A DNA stretch of 64,000 nucleotides from positions 124,001 to 188,000 of the forward strand of contig CAADRB010000078.1 of the NCBI GenBank assembly GCA_900708905.1, written 5' to 3'. Of the stretch, positions 24,455 through 36,544 are shown one piece after another. The notes below the pieces were generated by a model. The model made no database searches. It was not told where the DNA came from and saw only the letters and a list, made by a program, of their open reading frames with translations. The first letter of the stretch is position 1. Every line of letters begins with the position of its first letter. This DNA is from Hymenolepis diminuta (Eukaryota > Platyhelminthes > Cestoda > Cyclophyllidea > Hymenolepididae). The position numbers and the translations under genes were made by a program.

Positions 24455-25918
24455 TCAAACTAAAATAGGAAAAAATTAGATTAGAAAGAACAAATTTTTA
24501 GCAGACAACATACCGAAAGAACTGGTCCTAACTCCATATAATTTTTTGAATGTCTAACAGCGCCGAAATAAACATAAAAAGAATGACAAAACTTACAATA
24601 AGACTAGGGCATTTTCCATGTTCATTTATTATACTTTCGATCGTTTCCGATTTTTGCGTACCTACAAAAATTAGATAATAATACCTACTCATAAAATTTA
24701 AGTAGCGATTTTTACAAACTTACTCGGAGGGATGGGAAGCAGGTTCCTAATTAAACGACGCCAAAGTACCTCGGAGGTATTTATAAATCTATTCAACTGA
24801 CGACATGTGGCAGCTAAACGACCCAGAGCTCTTATATCAAGAATCTCACAGATCTTTAACTTCGGAAGGAAGCAAACAAATCTTCAATATTTATTACACG
24901 GAGCTAACACATTTCAAATTGCTTACCATCTCTGATTCTCGAAGACTAAGCAAACCAAATCGAGGCGGTAAGGAGAGAGCTAGAAAATTTTACTAAAGTT
25001 GAATATATCTATTACGTACCTTGGTGAATATCAACAAGAACAGGTTCAACCAACTTATCAGAGAGAACAACTAACAGATCTTGTGGATTTGGAAAAATTA
25101 CATTAACATTTCCTCGCGAATCTGAGAAAAAAGGATATTACAGAACGGAAAGGAGGATACCCTCATCGATAATTTGCGGATCTATAAAGAATTTGCTGAA
25201 TTTAACGGCTAATTGCATTCGAATAGGAAGGTTTGAGACGCTAGCTGTGAAAATATAATTTTACTCAAATCTACTTACCAGTAAAACTCAGATATCCTCC
25301 GCATTTAAAAATTGCAAAATTAACCCAATTTGACCTTCCACTATCTCCGTATACATATGCATAATTGACACGTATTATACTTGATGTATTCTCAGCAATA
25401 ACTGGATTCTTTAAGCTTTTACTTCGAGCACAAACATCCAAGGGAAATAAAGCCACTCCAAAGCTCAAACTGGAGAGTGGAATACTTAAATTCCCCAGAG
25501 AATCGGAAATGCATTGCCAAGCCTAAAAAAGCAAATGAAATTATTTAAATTACCTCGGCGGACCGAAATGATTTGATATCTTCTTCAACAACGTCGGACT
25601 TAACATATATTAGATCACCAGACACAATCCCGACGTCTTCTAATCCTATTTTCCCATCACACAAGTAATAAAACTCCCTTGAATTTAAGCTAACACCTAA
25701 ACCATTACTAGAAAACGCAAAACATGTGTTCAACCATGTCGTAAGCTGGGAATCAAGTAAGAGATAAAAAACGCTATTTACGGTTTAGAAGAAAGTACGA
25801 GAGCTACCGACTCTATTAAGTCTTTAATGGTGGAATTTCTATGAACATCGACCGTCGCGAATTTATTTCTAAATTTTAAGCGGAGCCTTATATTACGAAA
25901 TCCAGGCGTTTCAGACAT
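24455..25918 (-). CDS. FBXO7: FBXO7/PI31-like protein: ubiquitin-like plus FP domain, no visible F-box
   Basis: Eight exons, 5' to 3': 25918-25782, 25707-25554, 25522-25279, 25244-25161, 25121-25020, 24661-24597, 24553-24514 and 24459-24455; 831 nt, 276 aa. Most introns are tiny (31, 34, 39, 43, 54, 74 nt; one of 358). The N-terminus aligns with the FBXO7 ubiquitin-like domain: RNIRLRLKF, STIKDLIESV, then LEDVGIVSGDLIYVKSD (human YGIVSGDLICL). The middle fits the FP domain shared by FBXO7 and PI31: IIRVNYAYVYGDSGRSNW, NPQDLLVVLSDKLVEPVLVD (human [20 protein letters not shown]). FP domains mediate FBXO7-PI31 pairing; PI31 regulates the proteasome. After the FP domain I see only TFKKLYGVRTSSFV, not the expected F-box. 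Uncertain points: the exon 1-2 junction (I preferred a 74-nt intron because a 36-nt alternative breaks the frame) and the last three exons. Confidence 0.7.
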
Positions 25919-28900
25919 TTATTCCTGATAATCACGAGGAAAATTGGGCTAAACTGTTTAATATACAAGCCAATAGGAATGCTTTCCCAGTACCATGGCC
26001 GATTCGGACCATAAAAAAGTACGATGAATCAATTACGAAATAGTATTTCAAATGCCGCCTATTATAGTACTCTGATTTCATCTAACGAATATTATTTTTT
26101 TCTTAAAAATGATCTAATAGATTTGAATAATATTTCGGTATCAGTTTGCAATGTGGCACAATGACCACAAACAATGCTCTAAATGAAATAGATCGATTAT
26201 CTAGTCATTAAATATGACATCTTTAATATTTTAATTTTTTATCAAGGCAAATATTTACAAAATGATGGTGAATCCCATATCGTTTTTTTTCCAAGGTAAA
26301 TCCCTTGATGCACAATTTTTTCCATGTGCCCTAATTCTCTTGATTTCCTTTTTATTTAGGTATCAAATGTTCAACAATGTTTATGTATCTATGCTTAATC
26401 AAGCTAGTTTAAGAACGATTTCTAACACTATTAGAATGAGAAAAAATGGGCGCATTATAATTTTGCATTGCAAAATTACAGCATCAAGCAAACTGGCGCT
26501 TAATGTTTGATGTAAAACACATGCTGTTTCGATTAATAAAGACATCATTCGTGGTTGAACTATTTCTGAGGGCTGTCGGGAATGAAATGATTGTTATTAA
26601 ATTGAAAAAACCTCTCGGTCTTTCCTGTCTGACCTGATATCCGTGAGTGTTTATACAAAGTACATCCTCGAATATGTATTCTTATTTCTAGTACACGGGC
26701 TTAGAGATATCGAAGTAGAAGTACCTGGATTTCATTTACTGATAATACATTTACTTTATCAACTGCCTTATGGGACATGAGTGCAAAATACTTGGTAAGA
26801 AGTGTTCGTTTGGAAATTTGAACAATGTACAAGGTAAACAATTTACGGTATACTTTTTTATTTCTACTTGATTCAATTCTATCAGAGATGGAAGAGAATT
26901 TTAATAGCTTCTATTTGGGCTCTACACCTTCCTATTACAAACAAATCGTACATCCAAGTATCAAAATAAGAAACAGCACTTGATTTTTCATAAAGAGCAC
27001 AACTGAAATATAAGGCGAAGAAACATATCAAAAGTTACACGAGTGAATGTGGAAAGCAAATGTGAGATAGAAGATACATGGACAACCTTACTTAAATAAA
27101 TAACTGAAAGTGAAAACATAATAGTAATCTAAATATCGATCACCCTACTCTCCGTAACGGATTTGATTTTAAGTTATTGCTATCCATACCCAAATATAAA
27201 CCGCTAGTAAAGCTAAATAAACCCATGAAAGGTGTATTCAGAATAGGTAAATTTATTTAGGGTAAGTTTCAGCTAACCAGATGCAGACATTTGTTGCTTT
27301 ATTATCTTTTCACGATTTCATGTCTCGTCAAGAACGAAGAAAAATTAATTCGGACCATTTTTGCTTTTATACTTTGGTTTAGCGTGCATTCAAAGGGAGT
27401 AGAAACTAGAAGTATTACAAAGAGTAAGATAAATAATATAATAACGAAATTTTACACATATTTAATTTTATACTTTTAGAACCCAATGTTCATTTTCAAG
27501 TTTGCCGATTATCATCCAGCATTTCTGAATGGTTAAGTAGATTACATTATTTTACTATAAAAAATATTTGCCAGACGATATTCAGGCAAAATATCCCATT
27601 CACTTAACCTAACTTCAAAAGCGCGTTAGCAACCTACCTTCGACCCTATTAAAAGAGAACATTCTAATAAGAACGAATCAAAATGCCCTATCTAAGACCT
27701 TTTAATTCTATTGGCTTATTTTGCCGCTATATATAATATTCGTCAGGTGGCTCATTTGCGCTCTTCTCATTTTTTGGCTGGCTCTGGCTTGTAAGTGCTG
27801 CAGTTATTATCAAAGTAACTTTAAAGCTTCGCTTTTCCTTTCGATGTTTATTTAAAAGCTACAAATATATTGTGAGCGTTCATTGGTATACGTTTATTGA
27901 AGTTTCTAAAATCATATTAAGAAATCGTCACCTCGTGTATATTGTATGTACATCGTCTTTTAGGATTTCGCGGTATTATCCAATTTTATCGGTAAAATTC
28001 TTGAATGTCTGGCTATAATTTTAATTGCACATTCTTCCGTTGCACATTTTCTCGTATCATGTTATTCTAATTATTTTCAGTTTACTCCACAAATACATTT
28101 TTATGTTTTATCTTGTATTCTAAACGTTAGGGCTTATCCGTTTGCCTGTTTTGGTTTATTATATAGAAGGGCAATTTATGTTGTGCTATCATTATTTTGA
28201 TCTCGGCTTTATAACTTTTACATTGATCGTTTTATATTTGCTTTAATTTTGCATTCGAAATTTTAATCATTTTAAATATTTCATCTTTATTTCGTCATAT
28301 AAACCGTAACTATTTAATCACGATTTCAGCATATCAGTCGAAGGTTGTTTTTAAAATATGAAGCCACAAATCACGTGACCTATTTCCCCCACCTTGTAAA
28401 AAATATTTCAGGTTCAGCGTCTTAATTTTTCCACCTCCGCATGTAAACCAAGTATTTCTAATTGCCTCTAAATTTTCTGGATTTGACTTGTGATTTGACG
28501 TAATTTATACATTTTTAAATATCAATAATAATTCTATAGTCAATCTCCCAACTTGATTAAACTTTTCTCTTTTTGTTCTTTTTTTCCTACCCTGTCTTAA
28601 AGGCTGGACCCCGTATATGCCCCTTCTGTTCAAACAACCATGGGCAGTCTTGTTCAAGTTGGCCTTGGTTATTCTAGTCTTCCACTTAACAATGGGAAGC
28701 GCTAACATTTTCTTGATTTATTTTGACAACAGAGTTGCTCATCACAATCACTATTTTATTGACAAAACAAATATCACTTAAGCGCTATTTTCTTTGTTTA
28801 CACATGTGGTTACTATATCGTGCAATTTTTGAGAACAATCCAGCGTTAAACTCAAGTTAATGGTTTTACGAGGGTTGTAGTAGTTTTATTATTCCTTTAA

Positions 28901-29394
28901 GGATTCATTACGATCCGGATGTTATTGCGAAGGCGCCAATTGTTTATTGTGCAAGTAAATATGCTTTAGAGCTTCCGCCCATTCAGCTATTTAAATATTC
29001 TTTAAACAATTCATTGTTCATATTTTAGTGTAGCCAAAAAATCCCGTAGGGGAATCTGCTTTTTATTGATTTATAGTATGACATTAACTCTGAAAAAGAA
29101 ACAGCCATTTTGATGTGTCGAATGACGCACTAAGCTACTGCGGAATGTTTATGCAACATAAATTAATAATATATGTCAATTGTTATTTTTGATGATCAGA
29201 AAATGCCTATTTAAATTGATGTGAGTAATCAACTCTAGTTTAAAAATTTGAATTTCAGCTATATTTTAACCTTTGAGTTTCTCCATTTGTTAATTTTGTA
29301 ATAAAATTATTGCAACTTATTCTCCTAGAGTGTCACTTTAAATTAATTGCATTACGAGTCAAAAAAATCACAGTGGTGAATTGATTTGTTGGTT

Positions 29395-29530
29395 GATATG
29401 TCAGTTGAGACTAATAAATGAAGTGGCAGAATTCTAGTTTCTCACCAAGGAGGCTCACTGATGCTACCCCTCTATTCGAGGAGTGTGTTGAAAAATGCTT
29501 TTCTGAAGGGGTTGGAGGTTATTACAAGGC
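29395..29530 (-). repeat. Dispersed repeat family A, copy 3 (inverted)
   Basis: Read on the minus strand it gives TAATAACCTCCAACCCC, then TTCAGAAAAGCATTTTTCAA, a CACTCCTCG block, GAGCCTCCTTGGTGAGAA and GAATTCTGCCACTT, in the same order as copy 1 at 12845-13010. Confidence 0.55.
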
Positions 29531-30880
29531 CATTAACGTGCTCGATATAAACTTGATGAACATCTAGTGGAATGATCAATCGTACGGGTTAAAGCTGGAT
29601 GAGGGGTAACCAATTCTATTATCAAAGATAGGCGTTGGAAAGCATTTTTATTTGACGCAGCCACTCAATGGTCAACATACACGTCCGCTAAGTCAAAAGT
29701 CACGAGATCGACGATCATCAATTGAGGCCTAGTGATACGGATTGGCAATGAGATGGAACCTTGCTTCTACTCAAGTTAAGTGTTGTTAACACTTCCATTA
29801 ATGGGCTCGGAAATTTTTTTGACCTTCGACACTCCCAGCTCTTTACTACTTAAAGGAAGCTGTTACCGATTTGTTTAATCTTTGGGGAGGATATCTGGTT
29901 TAGCTAAGAGTTTCAAAAAGGAAATCCACTTTTTAAGAGTTTCGTTGCATCATAAATTCGAGAACATTTTGCGTTTGTCTTAGTGTACCAATTTAAATTT
30001 GTTATTTAATTAACCCATCAAATTGACTGAACACTTACGATCCGTATTATCCGTGGCCTCTAGTTTGATATCTACTTATTGCATAGCCTGGTATATATCA
30101 TATGGTTGTGTTTTTCCTAATTTAATGCAAGTTATCTTAAAATTCAATACATTCTATTCCCTCAAATCCTTGAATTTTATCATATGGTCAGGTATCACAG
30201 GCACATTCTAAGATACTGAATTCTATGACGGAATGTCTCTAATCAAGTCAGGATCTTCCCATGGTAGTTGCAGAAAAATTATTTAAGTAGGATCAAATGT
30301 TTTTGATTCATCCGACCGAAAACCATAGGCTTCATTCCTCTTTCTCCGATTTATCGAATATTGGATTTTTATGCTGGTATCTAGGACAGTAATCTTGCCA
30401 CTACTGCAATTATTAACTGACAATACAGCCAATCAATTTTTACGTATTCATAATCTATTTTAACAAATTTATTGCTTTAATAAACTACTAAAAACCTCGT
30501 TTGAGTTACAGGTCATCTTTCCTCTTGAATCTGCAAATTGTAGGCATCGTGTAACCTCAGTGGAAACCTTGGTTATATCAGCGGCGATGTAGTTTTATAA
30601 AACTGTTACAATGCATAATTAAGTTTTTATAAAGATAGAGAAATGGAGAAGCTGAAGTGTTCACAGTATCTTTTCTTCTCTCAATATGAATGCCAGAAAT
30701 CATTTCACTTTCGATTTAGGCTCCATCTTGTGCCTATAATAAATGCAAGTTGCTTGTGCTTGTTAAGCCGTATATGAGGACAAAAGCAGAAGCATTAACA
30801 ACTTGGGATAATGAAATTAATTATATGATGCATACGCTTATTGTTTACCTGATCATCAATGATAATGTTAGAAATATTAA

Positions 30881-30891
30881 CTTTTAGCGCA
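30881..30891 (+). promoter_or_regulatory. 3' splice acceptor directly before the DyP start codon
   Basis: AACTTTTAG followed by CGCA and then the ATG. An acceptor 4 nt before the start means that either a 5' UTR intron or spliced-leader trans-splicing delivers the 5' end. Flatworms do trans-splice some mRNAs to a spliced leader; which applies here cannot be told from the sequence. Confidence 0.45.
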
Positions 30892-33800
30892 ATGATTGGT
30901 TTACGTCGCTTGCTTTCATTGGCTCGCCCCTCCGGATCAATGACACGCCGAATTATTTCGCCTACCATTGGTGCATTAGGTATTTATATGTTTACGCAAA
31001 CAGAAGTTCCATCCAACTTCGTTAAACAAGCTTGCAAATACGCTACCGATATTACTCATAACAACCTTCTCAGTAGTGTGATGATTGCCAAAGCCGAGGC
31101 CAAACACAAATGCCAGGATATGGTTAGTTTTGGCCCTTTTCTCTCTAATTAGTTATCGAATAATCAATTTTTATAGGTCATTGAACAGGACAAAGCCCAT
31201 GAACTCTTCTTAATTATTCATTTGGATTCAAAAGCTCCACTCAAAGAATGTCTCAAAGCCCTTCGGAATATCAAGGTTTGTTTGAGCCCCTAAATCTGTC
31301 ACAAAGATATCGGATAGGATTATTATCTTATATTGGTTCAACTGGGTTTGCATAGTATTGAATTGTTAAATTTTGAATGTCGCACGTGTTTAATAGGGAT
31401 AGAATTTTTGATTAAGATCTGCTACTTGGCATAGAATAAGAATATTCCTTAACTTATTTTCTATTTAAACGAACAGGGCCACATTGATAGAATTTCGCCT
31501 GTTGACGTTCGAGATGAAGACAATGAAGTGATATGCGCTGTGGCGTTTGGACCAAAATTCCTTGAAAAGGTCTACCCGGATGCAAAGAAAAACGGTGTTG
31601 AATCATTTGAATTCAAGGAACGTCAGGGAAAGAGTTCGTTTATGCCATCTACTGGTAAGCTAACAACTTAAAGGCAGGAGTCCAGTCTTTAGAATGCAAG
31701 AAATTTGAGTCGGGTCTGCAGGTTCTGCTTTTCTTGATCGCTGACAATCGTTGGTAAATTTTTTGCAAGGTTCCCACGGAGAAATATCTTTTATACAGAG
31801 CACACATTATAAGTGTTCCCTAATGCTTCTTTAGGAAAGAGGAAAAATGTTATATAGATTCTCGAATTTATTCATGCTCTGTAAGTCTATGTGGGCTGAT
31901 GAACTCTGCGAGATTTCAAGCAAGGTCATTAGATAAAACAGATTTCTTTAAAAAAATGTTTATTTTACTGTCGTTAAAGCTATCGTTATCAGCACGTATC
32001 CATAAGCAGAGAGGATTCGGATTAAAAAATAATTTAATGGCTTCAAAATGAAATATTGATCAAATTTAAGAAGGAACAAATAAGTAGCACAACACAAGAT
32101 TTCATTTGAGTTTTAAATTGTGGTTACATGTTTATCTGTACTTTTTAGCCGCTCGAGACTCCATTTGGGAAGTCTGTGATCTTAAACATTTTACATGGTA
32201 GACCTTGACGATCTTTGCCTCGATCTAGTTTGATCTATCACTATTTCTCGCACTTGAACAACTGGTTTTTGAAAACTGGTCAGGTTCTAGAACACTCGAA
32301 TGTCTGCGGGCATTTATAGGGAGTTACTTTTTAATCCATAGACTGAATTATTAGTTGCTGTTCGTCGAGATTCTTGAAATGTCTCCACTTTGATCTTTTT
32401 TGGTTGAAACACTTGGTCTTATTGTTTAAACGCCTTTTTTCTGAACCTTTCATGTACTTGTTAATATTTTTTCGGGTGTTTTGAGTTATTTTATGGAAAA
32501 ATGGATCACTAACACGAATATTCATGGTAAAGATGAACGTTTTCGAAGTCGAAATGCCACTTACGAATGCTTAATTATAACTTAAACGAGCGATTTCTCT
32601 TGAATAATTATATTTAGATCGTTTAAAACAATTGAGCTGCAGCAAAATCAGTTTTTAACAACTTTGTTTTCTACGTCAATTGATATGCCAAAGCTTATAA
32701 TAACAACGGTAACTATTAGCAACGAAACATTTCCTATTTTTAAACCGAACTAAAAAGTAGGCAATGTAGTTAAAATCTCGTGATTCTCGTACAGATTGTG
32801 TCAAATGAAGAAGTTAAATTTGACAGATTTCAGTTCAAGGGTTATTCACTTTTGCGAAATTCCAGCTAGTTTTTCATCAATTACCATTTGTCAAACTTCA
32901 TTATCAAGCATGTATGAAGTACATAGACGGATTTTGACATGTATTATCGTATTGTATGTCAAAAGGCTGTGATTTTGCATTATTGAAGTAGAACTATTTT
33001 ATCAAGATATGTGCTTGTTCAAAATCTGCGATATACGTGTAAAGCATGCATACTTTAACTGTTGCTGAAGTGTTTTGCTTGCCTTTAGGGCAAATGGGTG
33101 AACATTATGGTAAATGTTGGTATTCACGTGCAGTGGTTTGCATTATTCTTAATTTCCCATTTCGCAATCCATCTCAAATCCGACAATGGTTTGGAAAAGC
33201 GTATATTTGATTAGGTCAAATTTCAAAAATTGGGTTGTGATACCATTTCCATTTTTTAGTATTACAGGGCAGTTACTTGTTGTAAAATAGCAAGATTTTC
33301 CCTTCTTAAAGCCGGGATAGCATGTTGGTACTAGTTTACACAATTTTAACATAGTAGAGCTCACTAGAGTTTGCCTTGTCTGAAGTTAAATTATTTTCAA
33401 CTTTAATAATAAAAGATAACTTAATCATTCTCTTAATTATTACTAGTAATACTATTAGCTTTGGAAATATATTTTAAAACTGGCACTAACCGGGATCCTC
33501 ACTTGGTTAATTATTTTCATGATGACTTGATAATTAGTGCACTGTTGAGCGAGATGACTCATAATGGAGCCTTTGATTTTTATCCAAAAATAAATTAACA
33601 ATTTATTATTAATTATTTGAAAATTGACATATTTTAAAATATACTAAAGTTGTAGGTTGTTGCTTCGCAGAATTTTGGGTAAATTGCTGAAGTTTGTTTA
33701 GTTCCGTGTTTTTATTGAGTTCTGGCTTTTGGCGGTCGATTAGGTTATGGTAAATTTGATACAGGGTGCGTAAGGTGTCTGAGAACATCTACGTACCTTT

Positions 33801-36136
33801 AGAAAAGCAGAAAATGAAACTGTTAATGGTTGAAATTTACGATTTCTTTTAACAAAACAAGTAAACATAATATTAGCCTAGGTTTTATCCTATATATCCT
33901 CCTTTGGTTTCCATCATCATCTGACTGGATTTGATGTCATGGAGATGCTTATTAATTTCCTTTTCACCGACGCCCCATGTGTAGTAATCGAAAGGACTGA
34001 GGTCTGGTGTGTTAGATAAGTTTGTTGTGACATGATGAAAATTTCCGGCTAACCAATGCCGGGTTTTGAGAGCTTTATGGGATGGAGCCGAATCTTGTTG
34101 GAAGACATTGGGTCTTAACAATGATCTGAAGTGTTTCCACATATACATCGGCACTGACTCTAAGATCCTGTGGAAAGAATTGAATCATAATGTGCCTTTC
34201 ACTGCTAACAACACCGAAAAGCATCACCGTTGGTGGAAACTTCGCGTGCACAGTTGGAACTTCAGTGGGATCCGGCCGCACATAACCACCTATCATTTCT
34301 TGGATCGACTTTTCGATACTGGTGGAAGTTTTTTTGATCGAAGAATAACCAAAGATACTGCTGTTCTTAAGAGTCAGTGCTCATGGAACGATTCTCCTGA
34401 GTTTTTTTATCGACATAAATTGACTTTGCCTAAGAACGTATGGTTTGTATCCGAGGTCTTGATGAACAACATTCCTTATTGATCCTTCAGATACTTGAAG
34501 ATGTTGGCAAAATGTCGCGCATTGACTTCCCAGAATTTTCTTCCATCATGTCATGCCATACACTCTTCTGACAAACTCAGGTGTTGTGAATGAGTGAGTG
34601 AGCCGAGCGTTGATAATGCTGTTTTCTCTTGTTCGTAGTGGCCAATTCATCTCCACTGTTTTCATTCAGCAGCCTTTTTCTAACTTTGCGGGCGAAAGAT
34701 CTGGCTACTTTTAGAAATCTTGCAGTTTCTAAATTCCTGTGTCCCGCTTTTATAGTTACTATTAAAGCGTGACTTTTCATTTCATTAGTTACAGTAGTAT
34801 CTGGCATGAGATCTTCTGATACAAAGAATATATTAATTATTAATGTGGGGTTGGTTTAAATTATAAAAAATATAAGTGTTCTGAGATACCTTACGCACCC
34901 TATATGTACCAGTTATACATGCTCATTACTTACTTTCTGTTTTCATTTTATAAGGTGGTGATATTCTGGTGCATGCAACCTGTGGTGAAATGGGCAAGCT
35001 CTTTGAGTTGGCTCAAGCCGTTTTGGCTGATATGCCAGAGTCGGCTATCAAGAAAGTGGAAGAGGAGTACGGATTCGTCTACAGAAATGGTCGTGACTTG
35101 AGTGGCTTCATCGACGGTAGGTTAGCCTCGTATAACTCCTTAATCGAGCAGTAGAGATATTATAGTTTCTGTATTGACAATCTAAGTAGGTAAGAGTTGA
35201 CACCCGACACACAAGAGTATGTGTTCAATTAGAAAATCCATCCGTACGACTGTAAGTCTGTTAAAGAAGAGACATACTTCCTTTAGATGCTGAAGTCACA
35301 CATAATAGTATCTCACTATAGTGCTTTTATTCTATAGGAACGGAGAACCCAGCCGATGAAGATGATCGTATTGAAGTCGCCCAAAGTGAGGTCACTGGTG
35401 GTAGCTACGTCTTGACTCAAAGATGGCAACACGATCTGAAGAAAATTCGTAATGAGACCCGTAAGCTGGAGTAACTCTTTGTCTCTGTCGTATAATAGTT
35501 ATAAACTTCATTTTAGCGCGTTCTTATTTTCTGGTGCAATAGGAAAGGTGATGGAGTCAAAAATTGGCCGTACGGAGGAGGATAGTATCGAGATTGATCC
35601 AATCGTACCCACATCACATGTTGGCAGAATGACCCATGGTAAGAATTTGCCTGCTTTGTTGTTGATAGTATCACTAATACAATACTGACACCTGCTTTTC
35701 TATGCATGATCGTTCCACAGTGATCAATTTCCTTATTCTCTACATTAAAACCTACGTAACCCTTAGTCCGATTAATTAAGCAAATTGGCTGATAAGCCAG
35801 TATAAGAAGTCTTACTTATCATCATTCATTTGTTTGCCTACTTCAGGTTTGTCTGATAAGGAATCTGACGAGAAACGCATAGTTCGTCACTCTCTTCCCT
35901 ACGGCACTGCCTCAGGACAATGTGGTCTCTTCTTCATTGCCTACTCCAAGACACCCAGAACCCTGGACTGGATGCTCGACAGAATGGCGGGTTTGGTGGA
36001 TGATGGTAAAGAAGATGGTCTTTTCCATTTTACTAAAGCACTCACTGGAACCTACTTCTATTCACCAAGCAAAGTGGAGTTGGAGAATATTTTCAAAGAG
36101 GGTGGTGCTGGTAGCAAGAAATTCGGGTTATTCTAA
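30892..36136 (+). CDS. DyP-type (dye-decolorising) haem peroxidase with mitochondrial-like leader
   Basis: Seven exons: 30892-31122, 31177-31275, 31477-31654, 34955-35116, 35338-35460, 35543-35638 and 35847-36136; 1,179 nt, 392 aa. All phases agree. The first ~60 residues are basic and amphipathic (MIGLRRLLSLARPSGSMTRR), like a mitochondrial presequence. The rest is a full DyP domain: GGDILVHATCGEMGKLFELA, the signature GFIDGTENP with the distal Asp, GGSYVLTQRWQHDL, the proximal haem His in PTSHVGRMTHG, the distal Arg in RHSLPYGTASGQCGLFFIAY, and a C-terminal LFHFTKALTGTYFYSP. The closest subgroup by motif is bacterial YfeX/EfeB-type. Such enzymes reduce H2O2 using haem; the natural substrate in animals is unknown. 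An upstream ATG at 30859 is possible, but an acceptor (CTTTTAG, ending 30887) lies 4 nt before ATG 30892, so I chose the latter. Intron 3 (3.3 kb) hosts a mariner element. Confidence 0.95.
32100..32345 (+). repeat. Dispersed repeat family B, longest copy, in DyP intron 3
   Basis: Shares TTCTCGCACTTGAACAA and CTGTGATCTT with 18340-18510, and the TATAGGGAGTTACTTTTTAA end with 20265-20290 and 55055-55080. It appears to join parts that occur separately elsewhere, so it may be close to full length. Non-coding. Confidence 0.55.
33762..33786. repeat. Left terminal inverted repeat of the mariner element
   Basis: About 25 bp, starting CAGGGTGCGTAAGGTGTCTG. It differs from the right repeat at only about three positions. 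Confidence 0.9.
34878..34902. repeat. Right terminal inverted repeat of the mariner element
   Basis: Its complement starts TAGGGTGCGTAAGGTATCTC and pairs with the left repeat at 33762-33786. It is followed by TA at 34903-34904. Confidence 0.9.
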
Positions 36137-36544
36137 ACTCATTATTGTTGCGTAATGCACATTTCAAATGCGTTATAGATAAGTTTTCGAATGTTTTTTT
36201 TTTCAAATATATATTACATAGTAAAGTTCAAATGTGGTTGTTTTGATTTTAAGTTCTTGGTATGGAGTGAAAATAGGTTTTATTTTAGTGCAAAGGGATG
36301 GCTAATAGCCGGAAAACGCTCAACCGGCTCGAGTAGTAGATTTCGATTTCATTTGAGAGGCTAAAATTCATTTATCTAAAAAATTGCAATGAGGAGACGA
36401 TTTGGATAATATGGTGCATAGCTTTCACATCCTAGTACATTGAAGAACGAGTTCTGTTATACGTTATGAATACTTTTTCTGTATTTTGTCATTCTTTTCC
36501 ATCTTTAAATTGGTTCTTGTTATATCTGAAAGCAGAAAACATGA

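Larger units (their letters stand above)
25919..30891. other. Intergenic spacer between the FBXO7-like and DyP genes
   Basis: About 5 kb. The left end should carry the FBXO7-like promoter and 5' UTR; the right end the DyP promoter. Frames at 26262-26510, 27291-27479, 28505-28708 and 30023-30211 have no family signature. Contains an inverted family A repeat at about 29395-29530. Nothing else was recognised. Confidence 0.5.
33762..34902 (-). mobile_element. Decayed mariner/Tc1-type DNA transposon in DyP intron 3
   Basis: Terminal inverted repeats: CAGGGTGCGTAAGGTGTCTG at 33762 and, from the right end inward, TAGGGTGCGTAAGGTATCTC. TA dinucleotides flank both ends (33760-33761, 34903-34904), as expected for this superfamily. 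The element is 1,141 bp, close to a full-length mariner. A transposase on the minus strand is broken into frames: an N-terminal helix-turn-helix part (34807-34577), a middle part with KFPPTVMLFGVVSSERHIMI (34296-34075), and the catalytic C-terminus (34154-33885) with VFQQDSAPSHKA and TPDLSPFDYYTWG. The second and third catalytic Asp are 34 residues apart, the D34D spacing of mariner. Frameshifts and in-frame stops show it is dead, but the repeats could still be moved by an active relative. Confidence 0.92.

Noticed and set aside
25746..25781. A 36-nt intron between exons 1 and 2 of the FBXO7-like gene
   Set aside because: GT-AG ends and length would be ideal, but joining there puts a stop codon in frame. 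The acceptor at 25708-25710 (74-nt intron) keeps the frame.
34066..34482. 138-codon plus-strand frame within the mariner element
   Set aside because: It is antisense to the broken transposase; the minus strand has the conserved transposase motifs.
30892..36136. Bacterial contamination as the source of the DyP gene
   Set aside because: Six phase-consistent GT-AG introns, one holding a mariner remnant, and the same base composition as the flanks show a nuclear eukaryotic gene.
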